This document shows, piece by piece, positions 8,268-17,101 of a stretch of 59,893 nucleotides of DNA. The position numbers were made by a program, and so were the translations under genes. The stretch's first letter is position 1; every line of letters starts with the position of its first letter. The notes beneath the pieces were generated by a model that made no database searches, had not been told where the DNA came from, and saw nothing but the letters and a program-made list of their open reading frames with translations. The stretch comes from Metabacillus litoralis (GTDB taxonomy: Bacteria; Bacillota; Bacilli; Bacillales; Bacillaceae): assembly GCF_020524045.1 (NCBI RefSeq), contig NZ_JAIVKL010000023.1:1-59893 (forward strand), given 5' to 3'.

Positions 8268-9665
8268 TCATGAACTTTTTTGAATTTGTTTATATAAATA
8301 TTGATAAGATTTTGATTCCTCAACCATCCCTAATTCACCATATAGCTTTATTAACCATCGTATTGGAATAGAATTTGTCGGATTCATCTCAATGTCCCAG
8401 AGAAAACAATCGATTGCTTGTGGAAGTTGTTTTAATTCATAATATAACTCACCCATATCCAGTTGTTTATCAGGTTCTTCACTTATTTCATACATTTTTT
8501 TTATCGTATTAATAGATGGTAAAGGCAAATGCATGAAGGGTTGTAACCAGTTATAGGTATATTTAATATCATGTGTTTCAAATAGTCGTGGAAGAAGAGT
8601 AACAATTAGTTTTTCTAATTGTTGACCGTTAGTAGAAGCAAGATGTTCTGCTTGGAAGGTTTCGAAAGAAAGGGATTTTCCATCCAAATGATTTATCGCT
8701 TCAACTAGCAAATCAGTTTGGCTAGGTGATAAGGACGTTGGATTTTCTGTTAAGATCGTAAAAATATCTTTGTATTGCTTTGCAGATACCAAAATAGAAA
8801 GTAAATGTTGTTGAACTTTATCTTTATTTTCATTAGAGCTTTGCTGGTTATATAGGTTATATAAAATAGATATTGCTTCTTGTTTAGTGAAATTTGAATG
8901 GAGAATGACCTGGATTTCGTCAAAATAATGATTAAAGCTGTGTGGATTTGTTGATAAGTTATGAAGATGTAAAGCAAGACATTCTAGGATTCTTGATTCA
9001 GAACGTAACTTTTTTTGCAGAAGAGCATAAATGTGATCAGCTTCTTTATGAAGATAAAGTTGATTTTCAGCATGTAGGGGGTCATATGTTAGCAATGCTT
9101 CAATTTCAGATTGATAGCGAATTGAATATTTCTGGTAATCTATGTGAGTAATTAAAGAGTTAGACCATTTATTCGTTGGGTATTTTTCTTGAGCTAATCG
9201 TAGGATACGATATGCGTGTAGGAATTTACCACTTCTACGGAACTGTAGAAATGCTTTTTTCATCAAAGATAAGATATCTTCTTTCTTTAAATAACAATCA
9301 AAAGCAGTCAAGATATGAAAAGCTTCCGTTTTTTGATAGGTGTTATTGATCGTTTTCCAAAGTGTAATTAAAGTAGTAAATGTTTGGATTGACTGATTAG
9401 ATAAAAAGGAAGAAAGTAATGGATGAGGAGAAGGAATGAAAATACCTTTAGTTAAAATTAGTTTAAGATATGATTTTTGTTTTATTTTTGCTGTCTTTTT
9501 TCCTGTGAGAAATCTATTTTTATAAAAAAATAAATAATAGCATTCATCATTTTGGGGTGTGTAGGATTCTAAGACTTGGAACCCTTGAAAAAAATAAAGC
9601 CCTTTTACAGTTAAAGTGATGTCTTGTTTATGATCTTTCACAGAAATAACGTTATTGTTTTTCAT
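8268..9665 (-). CDS. Helical-repeat (TPR-like) protein of unknown function
   Basis: 465 aa, not recognised. Start placed at the ATG preceded by AAGGGA (8 bases), not at the GTG at 9683. An N-terminal ~60-residue beta-like part is followed by helical hairpins of TPR character, e.g. LHAYRILRLAQEKYPTNKW and, near the C-terminus, LDMGELYYELKQLPQAIDCF followed by LIKLYGELGMVEESKSY. No signal peptide or membrane segment. TPR-like proteins usually act as protein-binding scaffolds; nothing nearby names the partner. Single gene by its context. Confidence 0.7.
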   Translation of the reverse strand: MKNNNVISVKDHKQDITLTVKGLYFFQGFQVLESYTPQNDECYYLFFYKNRFLTGKKTAKIKQKSYLKLILTKGIFIPSPHPLLSSFLSNQSIQTFTTLITLWKTINNTYQKTEAFHILTAFDCYLKKEDILSLMKKAFLQFRRSGKFLHAYRILRLAQEKYPTNKWSNSLITHIDYQKYSIRYQSEIEALLTYDPLHAENQLYLHKEADHIYALLQKKLRSESRILECLALHLHNLSTNPHSFNHYFDEIQVILHSNFTKQEAISILYNLYNQQSSNENKDKVQQHLLSILVSAKQYKDIFTILTENPTSLSPSQTDLLVEAINHLDGKSLSFETFQAEHLASTNGQQLEKLIVTLLPRLFETHDIKYTYNWLQPFMHLPLPSINTIKKMYEISEEPDKQLDMGELYYELKQLPQAIDCFLWDIEMNPTNSIPIRWLIKLYGELGMVEESKSYQYLYKQIQKSS

Positions 9666-9827
9666 TTTGATCAATCCCTTCACACTTCGTTATACTAATT
9701 GTAACACTAGTCAAGTGAAATATGAAATTTATAAAAAAATGAAGTGATTTTAGGCTTAATTAATCGTAATTTTACATAATTATCCAATAATATACTGGTT
9801 CTAACTAAAAGAACAATTTAAACAGCA

Positions 9828-9886
9828 AAAAAAGACCCGAATGATTAGGTGAAAGATTAATTGAAAATCACCTAATCATTCGGGTT
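9828..9886 (-). terminator. Terminator of the GGDEF-EAL gene, built from a repeat hairpin
   Basis: ACCCGAATGATTAGGTGA (9835-9852) pairs perfectly with 9868-9885. On the minus strand it ends CGGGTCTTTTTTT. The same hairpin family ends the interspersed elements at 255-310, 41667-41716 and 51321-51378, and the flanking tatgtcacagc is shared too. Confidence 0.8.
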
Positions 9887-9921
9887 GATCACTATCTAAC
9901 TATTTATGTCACAGCATCATT

Positions 9922-12180
9922 TTACAATATCTCAGAAAAACTCCCAGATTCAAGAAGTTCAATAATTTCCTCAGGAGGAAGAGGTGGAGAAAATAAGTAT
10001 CCTTGTCCAAGATGACAGTGATTTTCTGTTAGCTTTTGCACTTGATCACTTGTTTCGATTCCCTCTGCAACGACATCTAAGTTTAAGTTTAAACCTAATT
10101 TTATAATAGATTTGATCATCATTGAGTTCACAGAATCTGACATGTTATTCAAAAAGGATTTATCAATTTTTATCGTATCAATTGGCAATTCCTTAAGAAC
10201 GTTAAGTGAAGAATATCCTGTACCAAAATCATCAATAGATACTTTTACTCCTAAATGACGTAATTTGGTCAGTACGTCAATGGAATGGTTAATATCCTGC
10301 ATGATGCTTTCTGTGATTTCTAATTCCAGTAATTGTGGATTTAGTCCTGTTTCTTTCAGAATAGAAGATACCTTGTTTATGAAGCTACTATCTTGGAATT
10401 GACGGACAGAGACATTCACTGAAACAGAAAGATTTGCCAGGCCGTTCTCTTGCCATAGCTTAGTTTGTCGACAAGCCTCTTTTAAAACCCATTGACCTAC
10501 ATGAATGATTTGTCCTGTTTCTTCAGCGATAGGAATAAATTCCATTGGTGAAATTGATCCTAACTTAGGGTGTTCCCACCTTAATAAAGCTTCCACTCCA
10601 ATGATTTTACCTGAGTGTAATTCAACCTTAGGCTGATAAACAAGATGAAATTCCTTGTTTTCAATTGCTTTTCTTAAGCCATTTTCTAGCTTCATTTTTT
10701 GAGCTAGTAGCTTATGTAATGATTCATTATAAAAATGAAACGTGTTTTTTCCATTTTCCTTTGCTAAGTACATAGCTGCATCTGCATGCTTTAGTAATTT
10801 ACCAAAAGTATGACCATTTTCGGGGTACATACTAATACCAATACTAGGCGATACAGAAATTTCGTACCCATTTATGGAAAAAGGGGACTGGAAGTCAGCT
10901 AATAACTTTTTAACAATACTAACACAATGTGGTTTTGTTGTTTCAGGAAGGACAATGACAAATTCATCACCGCCGAGTCGATAGGTTATCCCATTCTTTT
11001 CTAGTGTTTGTTCTAGCCTCTTAGCAACTTCTTGCAACAAACAATCTCCAAAATAATGACCTAATGTATCATTGATATTTTTAAAACGGTCCAAGTCAAT
11101 TAATAAAAGGGCTGTTCTTGTTGAATCTTCAGTTGCTTTTTTGAGAACCTTTTGTAGATCTTCTTGGAATTTTGGACGATTATATAGACCTGTTAACTGG
11201 TCATGAAATGCCAAATATCGGTACTCATTTACTAATTTTTGATTTTTTTTCATGAAAGAAAACTGACGTATTAAAATTAGAAAAAATGAAACGGTTAATC
11301 CCATACTAAGTGCATTTAGATTATTACTATAGCTGTGGATAACCAAGATAAGAAGAGAAATAACACAAACATAAGGTATCGCAATGTCTATATTGCTAGG
11401 TGCTTCTTTTTTTGAAATACTTGGTTTCGTTTGTTTCTTTTTAAATTTCAACCCTGCAATACCTAACAATAGTGTTGATATCTGCCAAATTGGGTCGATT
11501 AAGCTGCCAATTTGGTAAAGATCAACATGTAATAAATATACATAAATCGAGTCAACTAAAACCTGAAGTGAAAATGCTAGAGTGATAAGCAAATAGGTTC
11601 TTTTTTGTTGAGTATTTCTTGAAATATAGTAAAGATAGAGGGTGACAAATAAGATACTAAGATCTAAAATCGGGTATGCTAATGTAAGAATCGTAATGCC
11701 AATAGAATACTCTGATAGAAGCCAAATAGGTTCTATTAAATAGTGGATACTTAAAGATATAGCAACTGTCATAAAGATAATCAAATTAAACATGTATGGA
11801 CGATTATCCACAGTATGCTTAAAGGAAATTATTTGAAATATCAGTGCAACTAAATAAAATAGATAAGCTAAAACCCATATGAAATAGGTCAAACCTGAAA
11901 AAAGTGGGGCTCCATAAATTGCCTCTACATACCAAATGGTGTTTGAAATAAATGATGTAAAAACGCCAAAGCATAATAATAACCAAAAGTATTTTTCTGT
12001 ACCTTCAACTTCCCTATACGTCTTTATGAGCCAATTTAAACTAACAATTCCTCCGAGTAATATAAAAAATGATGTTCCTAGTAATTGTAGAGATTCATTA
12101 CCTCGGAATGTTAAAATCCAAGTATAAAAACAAATGATATAAAAAATCAGAATAAAAACTGGAGAACGCAACAGTTTCAT
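9922..12180 (-). CDS. Membrane GGDEF-EAL protein (c-di-GMP synthase/phosphodiesterase)
   Basis: 752 aa. About residues 1-310 hold eight or so membrane segments; GGDEF domain ~325-480; EAL domain ~495-745. The cyclase site RLGGDEFVIVLP is intact, but no RxxD inhibitory site stands five residues before it (that stretch is NGIT). The phosphodiesterase motifs are intact: EALLRWEHP, NVSVRQF, ELEITES, DDFGTGYSS, and the closing GQGYLFSPPL. Both activities look possible. ATG 12180 is set by GGAGG 9 bases upstream, not the ATG at 12198. A c-di-GMP-I riboswitch and terminator precede the gene on the same strand, so it is likely controlled by its own product/substrate. Confidence 0.92.
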   Translation of the reverse strand: MKLLRSPVFILIFYIICFYTWILTFRGNESLQLLGTSFFILLGGIVSLNWLIKTYREVEGTEKYFWLLLCFGVFTSFISNTIWYVEAIYGAPLFSGLTYFIWVLAYLFYLVALIFQIISFKHTVDNRPYMFNLIIFMTVAISLSIHYLIEPIWLLSEYSIGITILTLAYPILDLSILFVTLYLYYISRNTQQKRTYLLITLAFSLQVLVDSIYVYLLHVDLYQIGSLIDPIWQISTLLLGIAGLKFKKKQTKPSISKKEAPSNIDIAIPYVCVISLLILVIHSYSNNLNALSMGLTVSFFLILIRQFSFMKKNQKLVNEYRYLAFHDQLTGLYNRPKFQEDLQKVLKKATEDSTRTALLLIDLDRFKNINDTLGHYFGDCLLQEVAKRLEQTLEKNGITYRLGGDEFVIVLPETTKPHCVSIVKKLLADFQSPFSINGYEISVSPSIGISMYPENGHTFGKLLKHADAAMYLAKENGKNTFHFYNESLHKLLAQKMKLENGLRKAIENKEFHLVYQPKVELHSGKIIGVEALLRWEHPKLGSISPMEFIPIAEETGQIIHVGQWVLKEACRQTKLWQENGLANLSVSVNVSVRQFQDSSFINKVSSILKETGLNPQLLELEITESIMQDINHSIDVLTKLRHLGVKVSIDDFGTGYSSLNVLKELPIDTIKIDKSFLNNMSDSVNSMMIKSIIKLGLNLNLDVVAEGIETSDQVQKLTENHCHLGQGYLFSPPLPPEEIIELLESGSFSEIL

Positions 12181-12350
12181 TATAGTTATCCTCCACATGA
12201 GTTCATATTTTAAATAAGGTGTTACAAACTGGTTATTAAATAGCGGAAGTTATCCGTTGTATCACGGTTGCGAACAATAAAGACATTATTAGAAATAAAC
12301 ACAAAAAATTCAGCTTTCACTACTAATTGAAATTCTACAATTATATAAAA

Positions 12351-12381
12351 CAAAAAAAGCTATATCCAAAGAGATATAACT
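12351..12381 (-). terminator. Terminator following the c-di-GMP riboswitch
   Basis: On the minus strand AAGTTATATC-TCTTTG-GATATAGCTT is followed by T-rich sequence. It sits directly after the riboswitch aptamer and before the GGDEF-EAL gene, as expected for the expression platform of a transcription-terminating switch. Confidence 0.75.
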
Positions 12382-12385
12382 TTTT

Positions 12386-12466
12386 TATCCCATTGGTAAC
12401 CCAGCCACCTTAGTTTCCCGTAGGTCTGAAGCTTTGCGTCCCCATTTTTCAATGGGTTTGCCTTTT
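12386..12466 (-). promoter_or_regulatory. c-di-GMP-I (GEMM-I) riboswitch
   Basis: The minus strand carries the conserved GEMM-I elements in order: GGCAAACC, GGGACGCAAAGC, a P2/P3 region with GACCTACGGG, then GGTGGCTGGGTTACCAATGG. The GACGCAAAGC core and the GGTTACC tetraloop-receptor-side element match the class I aptamer. It lies ~200 bases upstream of the GGDEF-EAL start codon. A TATAAT on the minus strand (plus 12505-12510) is a possible -10; no good -35 was found. Confidence 0.9.
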
Positions 12467-12944
12467 TCAATTTCATTATGTAGTTTTTCCTATAATATAG
12501 TTCTATTATACTATTTATCTTTAGTTTTCGATATGGGTATTTTTTGAATATGCATATTTCTTTATAAGGTAGAACTTTGTACCTGATTTCTGTGTCTAAT
12601 TCTAGCGGATAAGGGTGACGTGGTACTTATGATTATAATTTTAATTTCAGAATATTATGTCAGTTTATATAACAGGAATATAGAATACATCTTTTACCTT
12701 TTGTATAGTTAAGTTAACAAAAGGTAAAGGGGCTATCGAAATGAAAAAATCCAATGTTGGTTTATTCACGTTTTTAGTTTTAACAGTAAGAATTGTATTT
12801 ACCTATTAATGTAATGTGCGGAAGATTGAATTCATAAATATAAATGAAGTAAGTCTAGGTTATTAGGTGCATATCGATGTGATTTGCATCTTTTTTTTTA
12901 TTTTGTTAATTAGATCTTGCCGATCAGCAATACATTTTTGAGGT
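12467..12944. other. AT-rich intergenic DNA without a supported gene
   Basis: Apart from the riboswitch promoter region nothing was identified. The best small frame (ATG at 12742 with an RBS-like AAAGGGG) stops after 13 codons. Confidence 0.5.
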
Positions 12945-13046
12945 CTACCTTCAACCTTAATCGACCAATATTATTTTTTAACACGCCAAATAGCTTTTAC
13001 CCGCTCATTAAATGAATAATATCAACCATTCTCCATCTTTTCTCGA
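12945..13046. repeat. Degenerate ~100-bp block, copy 1
   Basis: On the minus strand this block resembles 13500-13605: shared GATGGA, CGGGTAAAA, TTTGGC and ATATTGGT words in the same order and spacing. Inside each block the words recur at roughly 20-bp steps, reminiscent of the phased arrays at 32485 and 59641. Confidence 0.5.
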
Positions 13047-13054
13047 CCAATAAG

Positions 13055-13315
13055 AGCGAGAGGAAAGCCAGAGCAAAAGTCCGTCATAGAGCTGATGAAG
13101 GACATAATCAAGAGGAAAGCCAGAGCAAAAGTCCGTCATAGAGCTGATGAAGGACATAATCAAGAGGAAAGCCAGAGCAAAAGTCCGTCATAGAGCTGAT
13201 GAAGGACATAATCAAGAGGAAAGCCAGAGTAAAAGTCCGTCATAGAGCTGATGAAGGACATAAGCGAGAGGAAAGCCCAAGTAAAAGTCCGTCATATAAT
13301 TGATGAAAGACATAA
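13055..13315. repeat. 52-bp tandem hairpin repeat, five units
   Basis: Five units begin near 13055, 13109, 13161, 13213 and 13264. Units 2-4 are almost identical. Each carries GTCCGTCAT-agagct-GATGAAGGAC, a hairpin, and an AGAGGAAAGCC linker. The family is the same as at 2317-2440 but reversed. No unique spacers lie between units, so this is not a CRISPR array. Confidence 0.92.
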
Positions 13316-13499
13316 GTACTGAGATGAGGTGCTCCTGGAAACTAAATGAGGAAATGCAATATTAGATTGTGTTCTACACAACGCAATAGTCGTGTATATT
13401 GTTGGGTTTTCTTTCAGAATTAAAGATCACTTAGAAAAAAAAGGTGTTACTTCATTTTTGAGCATTCATAAACGATCAGAATTGTACATCGTTAGCTTG

Positions 13500-13605
13500 A
13501 TATTTACAACCAATATAAATTTTTCGCATGCCAAACAGTTTTTTACCCGACCATAAAATGCTTGTAATCGGTCATTTTCCATCTTTTTCCGGTTATCACT
13601 ACATT
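13500..13605. repeat. Degenerate ~100-bp block, copy 2
   Basis: Second copy of the block at 12945-13046 (see there). The remaining sequence to 13849 shows further weak similarity to it but no gene. Confidence 0.45.
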
Positions 13606-13849
13606 TTTACTCGCCACCAATTCTTTCCTAGCCTATCCCAAAAGTTACCGGACATATACACATCTTTACAAGCTATCTATTCTCTCGACAAATCCAACTA
13701 GTTTTTCAACCTTTCAGTAGATCTATTATCTCTTCATACATGTACCAATTCTGTATAAGAGCTTAGCGATTAGCAGAATTATAGGTCCAGTGAATATAAT
13801 TTTCTTCGTTACGAGCAACAATAAAGACAAAAAAGCTTCACTATAGAAG

Positions 13850-13920
13850 TTGCTATTTTATAAATAGCTATGCTATTATATGTTAGTACTTAATGACCGT
13901 TTTGGTAATTCGGTCATTAA
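13850..13920 (+). promoter_or_regulatory. Promoter and TetR-type operator of yhgD-yhgE
   Basis: -35 TTGCTA (13850-13855), 18-bp spacer, -10 TATTAT (13874-13879) with an upstream TG. Then a perfect inverted repeat TTAATGACCG (13890-13899) / CGGTCATTAA (13911-13920) with 11 bp between arms, covering the expected transcription start. This is the typical place for autoregulation by the TetR-family protein encoded next. Confidence 0.75.
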
Positions 13921-13943
13921 AAGAGGATACCCGAGGTGATTGT

Positions 13944-14519
13944 ATGGTGGTTGATCGGAAGAAATTAATTATTGAAGCAGCTACTGAGTCTTTTTCTTTA
14001 TTTGGCTACAAAGCAACAACTATGGATCAGGTGGCGAAAATAGCTAATGTAGGAAAAGGAACGATTTATACATTTTTTAAAAACAAAGAAGAGTTATTTG
14101 ATGAAATTATTACATCTCTTATCCAAGAAATGAAAATGGCAGCTGAAGCAGCAATGGATAAACATGCTTCTTTTTATGAAAATGCTTCTAGTTCACTTTA
14201 TGCATTATTAGATTTTCGTAAAAAACATCAGTTGATGTCTAAGTTATTTCACGAAGAAAGAGAAATGGGTACGAGAGAAGTATTGGAAGTGATGAAAAAG
14301 CTGGAAAAAGTGGTTGTTTCCTATATTAAGGATATTGTTCAAGGTGCAATTGATAAAGGAGAAATTAAGCCATGTAATCCGGAAATGACAGCATTTGTTA
14401 TGTTAAAACTGTATGTGTCACTCATTTTTGATTGGGAAAAAGATCATGAGCCGTTAAATAAAGAAGAAATTACACATTTATTTGAGCTTTATTTATTCAA
14501 GGGCTTATCAAGTTCATAA
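13944..14519 (+). CDS. yhgD: TetR-family repressor YhgD
   Basis: 191 aa. The N-terminal helix-turn-helix is typical of TetR (ESFSLFGYKATTMDQVAKIA, then GKGTIYTFFKNKEELFDEII); the C-terminal part is all helical and would bind an inducer. ATG 13944 is preceded by GAGGTGATTGT; the longer frame from 13893 would begin inside the operator. In B. subtilis yhgD also precedes yhgE, and length agrees. It likely represses itself and yhgE from the operator at 13890-13920. Confidence 0.88.
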   Translation: MVVDRKKLIIEAATESFSLFGYKATTMDQVAKIANVGKGTIYTFFKNKEELFDEIITSLIQEMKMAAEAAMDKHASFYENASSSLYALLDFRKKHQLMSKLFHEEREMGTREVLEVMKKLEKVVVSYIKDIVQGAIDKGEIKPCNPEMTAFVMLKLYVSLIFDWEKDHEPLNKEEITHLFELYLFKGLSSS

Positions 14520-14604
14520 ATAGAAGTAATTAGTTATGAACTTTTTTTTATCATAAAATGACTAAATGAACAATATAGTCAAAAAGGTGAAAGGTGGTAT
14601 TTGA

Positions 14605-16974
14605 ATGAATCTGTTTTTTGCAGAATGGAAGAATATTTTACGAAATAGAAAGGTTTTTATTCCAATTCTAGCTATTGTTTTTATCCCAATTTTGTATGCT
14701 GGAATGTTTCTTTGGGCATTTTGGGATCCATATGATCAACTCGAAGATTTACCTGTTGCGATTGTAAATATTGATGAAGGAGCAGAGTTTGAGGAGGAAC
14801 ACTTACAGCTTGGAGATGAACTAGTCCAAAATTTAAAGGAGAATAGAAAGTTTAAATTTGATTTTGTTTCTAAACAAGCTGGTTATGATGGGCTAGAAGA
14901 TGGGACTTATTATATGGTAGTAGAAATACCTAAAGAATTTTCGGAAAATGCAACAACATTATTAGATGATCAGCCGGAAAAATTGCATTTAAAATATATT
15001 CCAAATGAAGGATCTAACTTCTTATCCGCTCAAATCGGAGATTCAGCTGTTAAAGAAATTAAAAGTGCAATTTCTAAAGAAGTAACATCTACTTACGCTG
15101 AATCAATTTTCGAGAAAATAACAAAAATGGCAGATGGATTTGATACAGCTAGTGATGGTGCTAGTGAATTAAGTGATGGTGCAAGCAAAGTGAAAGATGG
15201 CTCCGTTACTCTTAAAGACAATCTAGAAACACTGGCATCAAAATCACTAGAATTTCAGCAAGGTGTAAATAAAGTTCAATCAGGATCTGGTGAACTGAAT
15301 GATGGCGCAAAGAAGCTTGCTGAAGGTGTAAATCAATTATCAGCAGGAAGTGATAAACTTCTTGCAGCATCAAAACAAGTAAAAGACGGATCACAGCAAT
15401 TATCTTCTGGAATGAACCAAGTGAATGATGGACTTCAAGAAATAAATAAAAAAGTACCTTCATTAGTAGATGGTACAAATCAGGTAAATGAAGGACTTGT
15501 TCAATTTCATCAACAATTTCCACCGCAAATGGCTGCAGGAATTCAAGCACAATTAAAAGAATCTTCCGTTTCCATGAATAATGGATTAGATGAATTACAG
15601 AATGTATTAAGTGAGGAACTTGCTGCTGGGTTAACAGAGAAGATTTCTACTGAACAATCAGAGCAAATGACTGCTATTTTTTCCGTACTAGAGAAAAATA
15701 ACGTCGATCCTGCGATCATAAGTGGAATTCAGCAACAAGTTGTGGCAAATGCACCTTCAAAAGAAGAAATGCAAGCACAATTAGAAAAAGGGATAAGTGA
15801 AGGATTAACTACAGGTTTTACTCAATATAAATCGGCTGTAAATGAGCAGATGTTATCTTCTGGTAATAAATTAGAAGATAGTATTAAAGCAGCTATCGAT
15901 CCAACGCTTAGTCAATTAGAAAATGGTTTATCTAAAATCAATGACAATCAAGCTGCACTTCAAGATGGGATAAAACAAGTAGCAGATGGATCTACATCTG
16001 TTAATCAAGGAGCAACTGATCTTAAAACAGGTCAAGCTGAATATGTTGATCAATTTACGTTATTTAACGAAAAGCTACATGATGCACAAGCTGGTGGAAA
16101 TAAATTAGTTTCTGGTGTAACTAGTTTGGATTCAGGTATAAGTCAATTGTCAGAAGGATCTGCTAAAATAAGTGATGGTTCTACTCAGTTAGCTGAAGGT
16201 TCTAAAGAATTAACAAATGGAACAGGAAAGCTTGCAGATGGAACATCAGAGTTATATGAGAAATTAGGAGATGCTGCAGAAGAAGCAGGCTCTGTTCAAG
16301 CAACTAACAACACCTTTGATATGATCGGTGAACCTGTTGATGTAAGCAAAGAAGGAATTAATAAAGTACCAAACTATGGTACAGGTTTTGCTCCGTATTT
16401 CTTGTCTTTAGGATTATTTGTTGGTGCGTTATTAATTTCGATTGTTTATACATTGAAAATTCCTACGATTCAACCAAAAAGTGGATTTTCTTGGTTTATC
16501 GGAAAGTTTGGTGTTATCGCAATAGTAGGTGTATGCCAAGCAATGGTTGCTGATGTGATTTTATTAGTAGGACTTGGACTCGAGGTAACAAATGTACCAA
16601 TGTTTCTTTTCCTATCAATCATCATTAGTTTAACATTTATGTCATTAATTCAATTACTCGTTACAACATTAGGTGATCCAGGAAGGTTTATTGCGATTCT
16701 TATTCTTATTTTCCAACTAACAACAAGTGCGGGAACATTTCCACTTGAAATGATTCCAAAAGCATTACAACCAATTCACGCGTTTCTTCCAATGAGCTAT
16801 ACGGTATCAGCTTTTAAAGCTGTAATATCAAGTGGAGACATGACAGTAGTATGGCATAACATCTTTATCTTAATGGGTTACATGTTAGGATTTGTTATCA
16901 TGACATTAACTTACTTTATGATTAAACATAAAAAACTAGCGATTTCAACTAGTGAAAATGGTTTAGCATCATAA
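14605..16974 (+). CDS. yhgE: YhgE/Pip-family membrane protein
   Basis: 789 aa (B. subtilis YhgE 775). One N-terminal membrane helix (~16-40), a large extracytoplasmic part (~45-595), then about five membrane helices of ABC-2 type (~600-775). The external part has repeated DGxxxLxxGxxxL heptad-like units (ELSDGASKVKDGS, QLSEGSAKISDGS, ELTNGTGKLADGT), i.e. long coiled coils. Relatives include the lactococcal phage infection protein Pip and YueB/EsaA-type surface proteins that serve as phage receptors. It lies 85 bases after yhgD and ends with a terminator. Confidence 0.92.
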   Translation: MNLFFAEWKNILRNRKVFIPILAIVFIPILYAGMFLWAFWDPYDQLEDLPVAIVNIDEGAEFEEEHLQLGDELVQNLKENRKFKFDFVSKQAGYDGLEDGTYYMVVEIPKEFSENATTLLDDQPEKLHLKYIPNEGSNFLSAQIGDSAVKEIKSAISKEVTSTYAESIFEKITKMADGFDTASDGASELSDGASKVKDGSVTLKDNLETLASKSLEFQQGVNKVQSGSGELNDGAKKLAEGVNQLSAGSDKLLAASKQVKDGSQQLSSGMNQVNDGLQEINKKVPSLVDGTNQVNEGLVQFHQQFPPQMAAGIQAQLKESSVSMNNGLDELQNVLSEELAAGLTEKISTEQSEQMTAIFSVLEKNNVDPAIISGIQQQVVANAPSKEEMQAQLEKGISEGLTTGFTQYKSAVNEQMLSSGNKLEDSIKAAIDPTLSQLENGLSKINDNQAALQDGIKQVADGSTSVNQGATDLKTGQAEYVDQFTLFNEKLHDAQAGGNKLVSGVTSLDSGISQLSEGSAKISDGSTQLAEGSKELTNGTGKLADGTSELYEKLGDAAEEAGSVQATNNTFDMIGEPVDVSKEGINKVPNYGTGFAPYFLSLGLFVGALLISIVYTLKIPTIQPKSGFSWFIGKFGVIAIVGVCQAMVADVILLVGLGLEVTNVPMFLFLSIIISLTFMSLIQLLVTTLGDPGRFIAILILIFQLTTSAGTFPLEMIPKALQPIHAFLPMSYTVSAFKAVISSGDMTVVWHNIFILMGYMLGFVIMTLTYFMIKHKKLAISTSENGLAS

Positions 16975-16982
16975 CTAAGAAG

Positions 16983-17014
16983 GGGTCAGACATTTTTAAA
17001 TGTCTGACCCTTGT
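16983..17014 (+). terminator. Terminator after yhgE
   Basis: GGGTCAGACATTT-tta-AAATGTCTGACCC followed by TTGTT. Confidence 0.85.
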
Positions 17015-17101
17015 TACGTTAATATGGTAAAGTGTGCATTTGAGTCTAAAATCAATCTAAAGTAAAATAAAGGAACATTTATAAAGGAAAAGGTGTAATC
17101 A

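Noticed and set aside
12742-12783. Small gene starting MKKSNVGLF
   Set aside because: It has an RBS-like AAAGGGG but stops after 13 codons.
13055-13315. CRISPR array
   Set aside because: The repeats are contiguous 52-bp units without unique spacers, and no cas gene is in the window.
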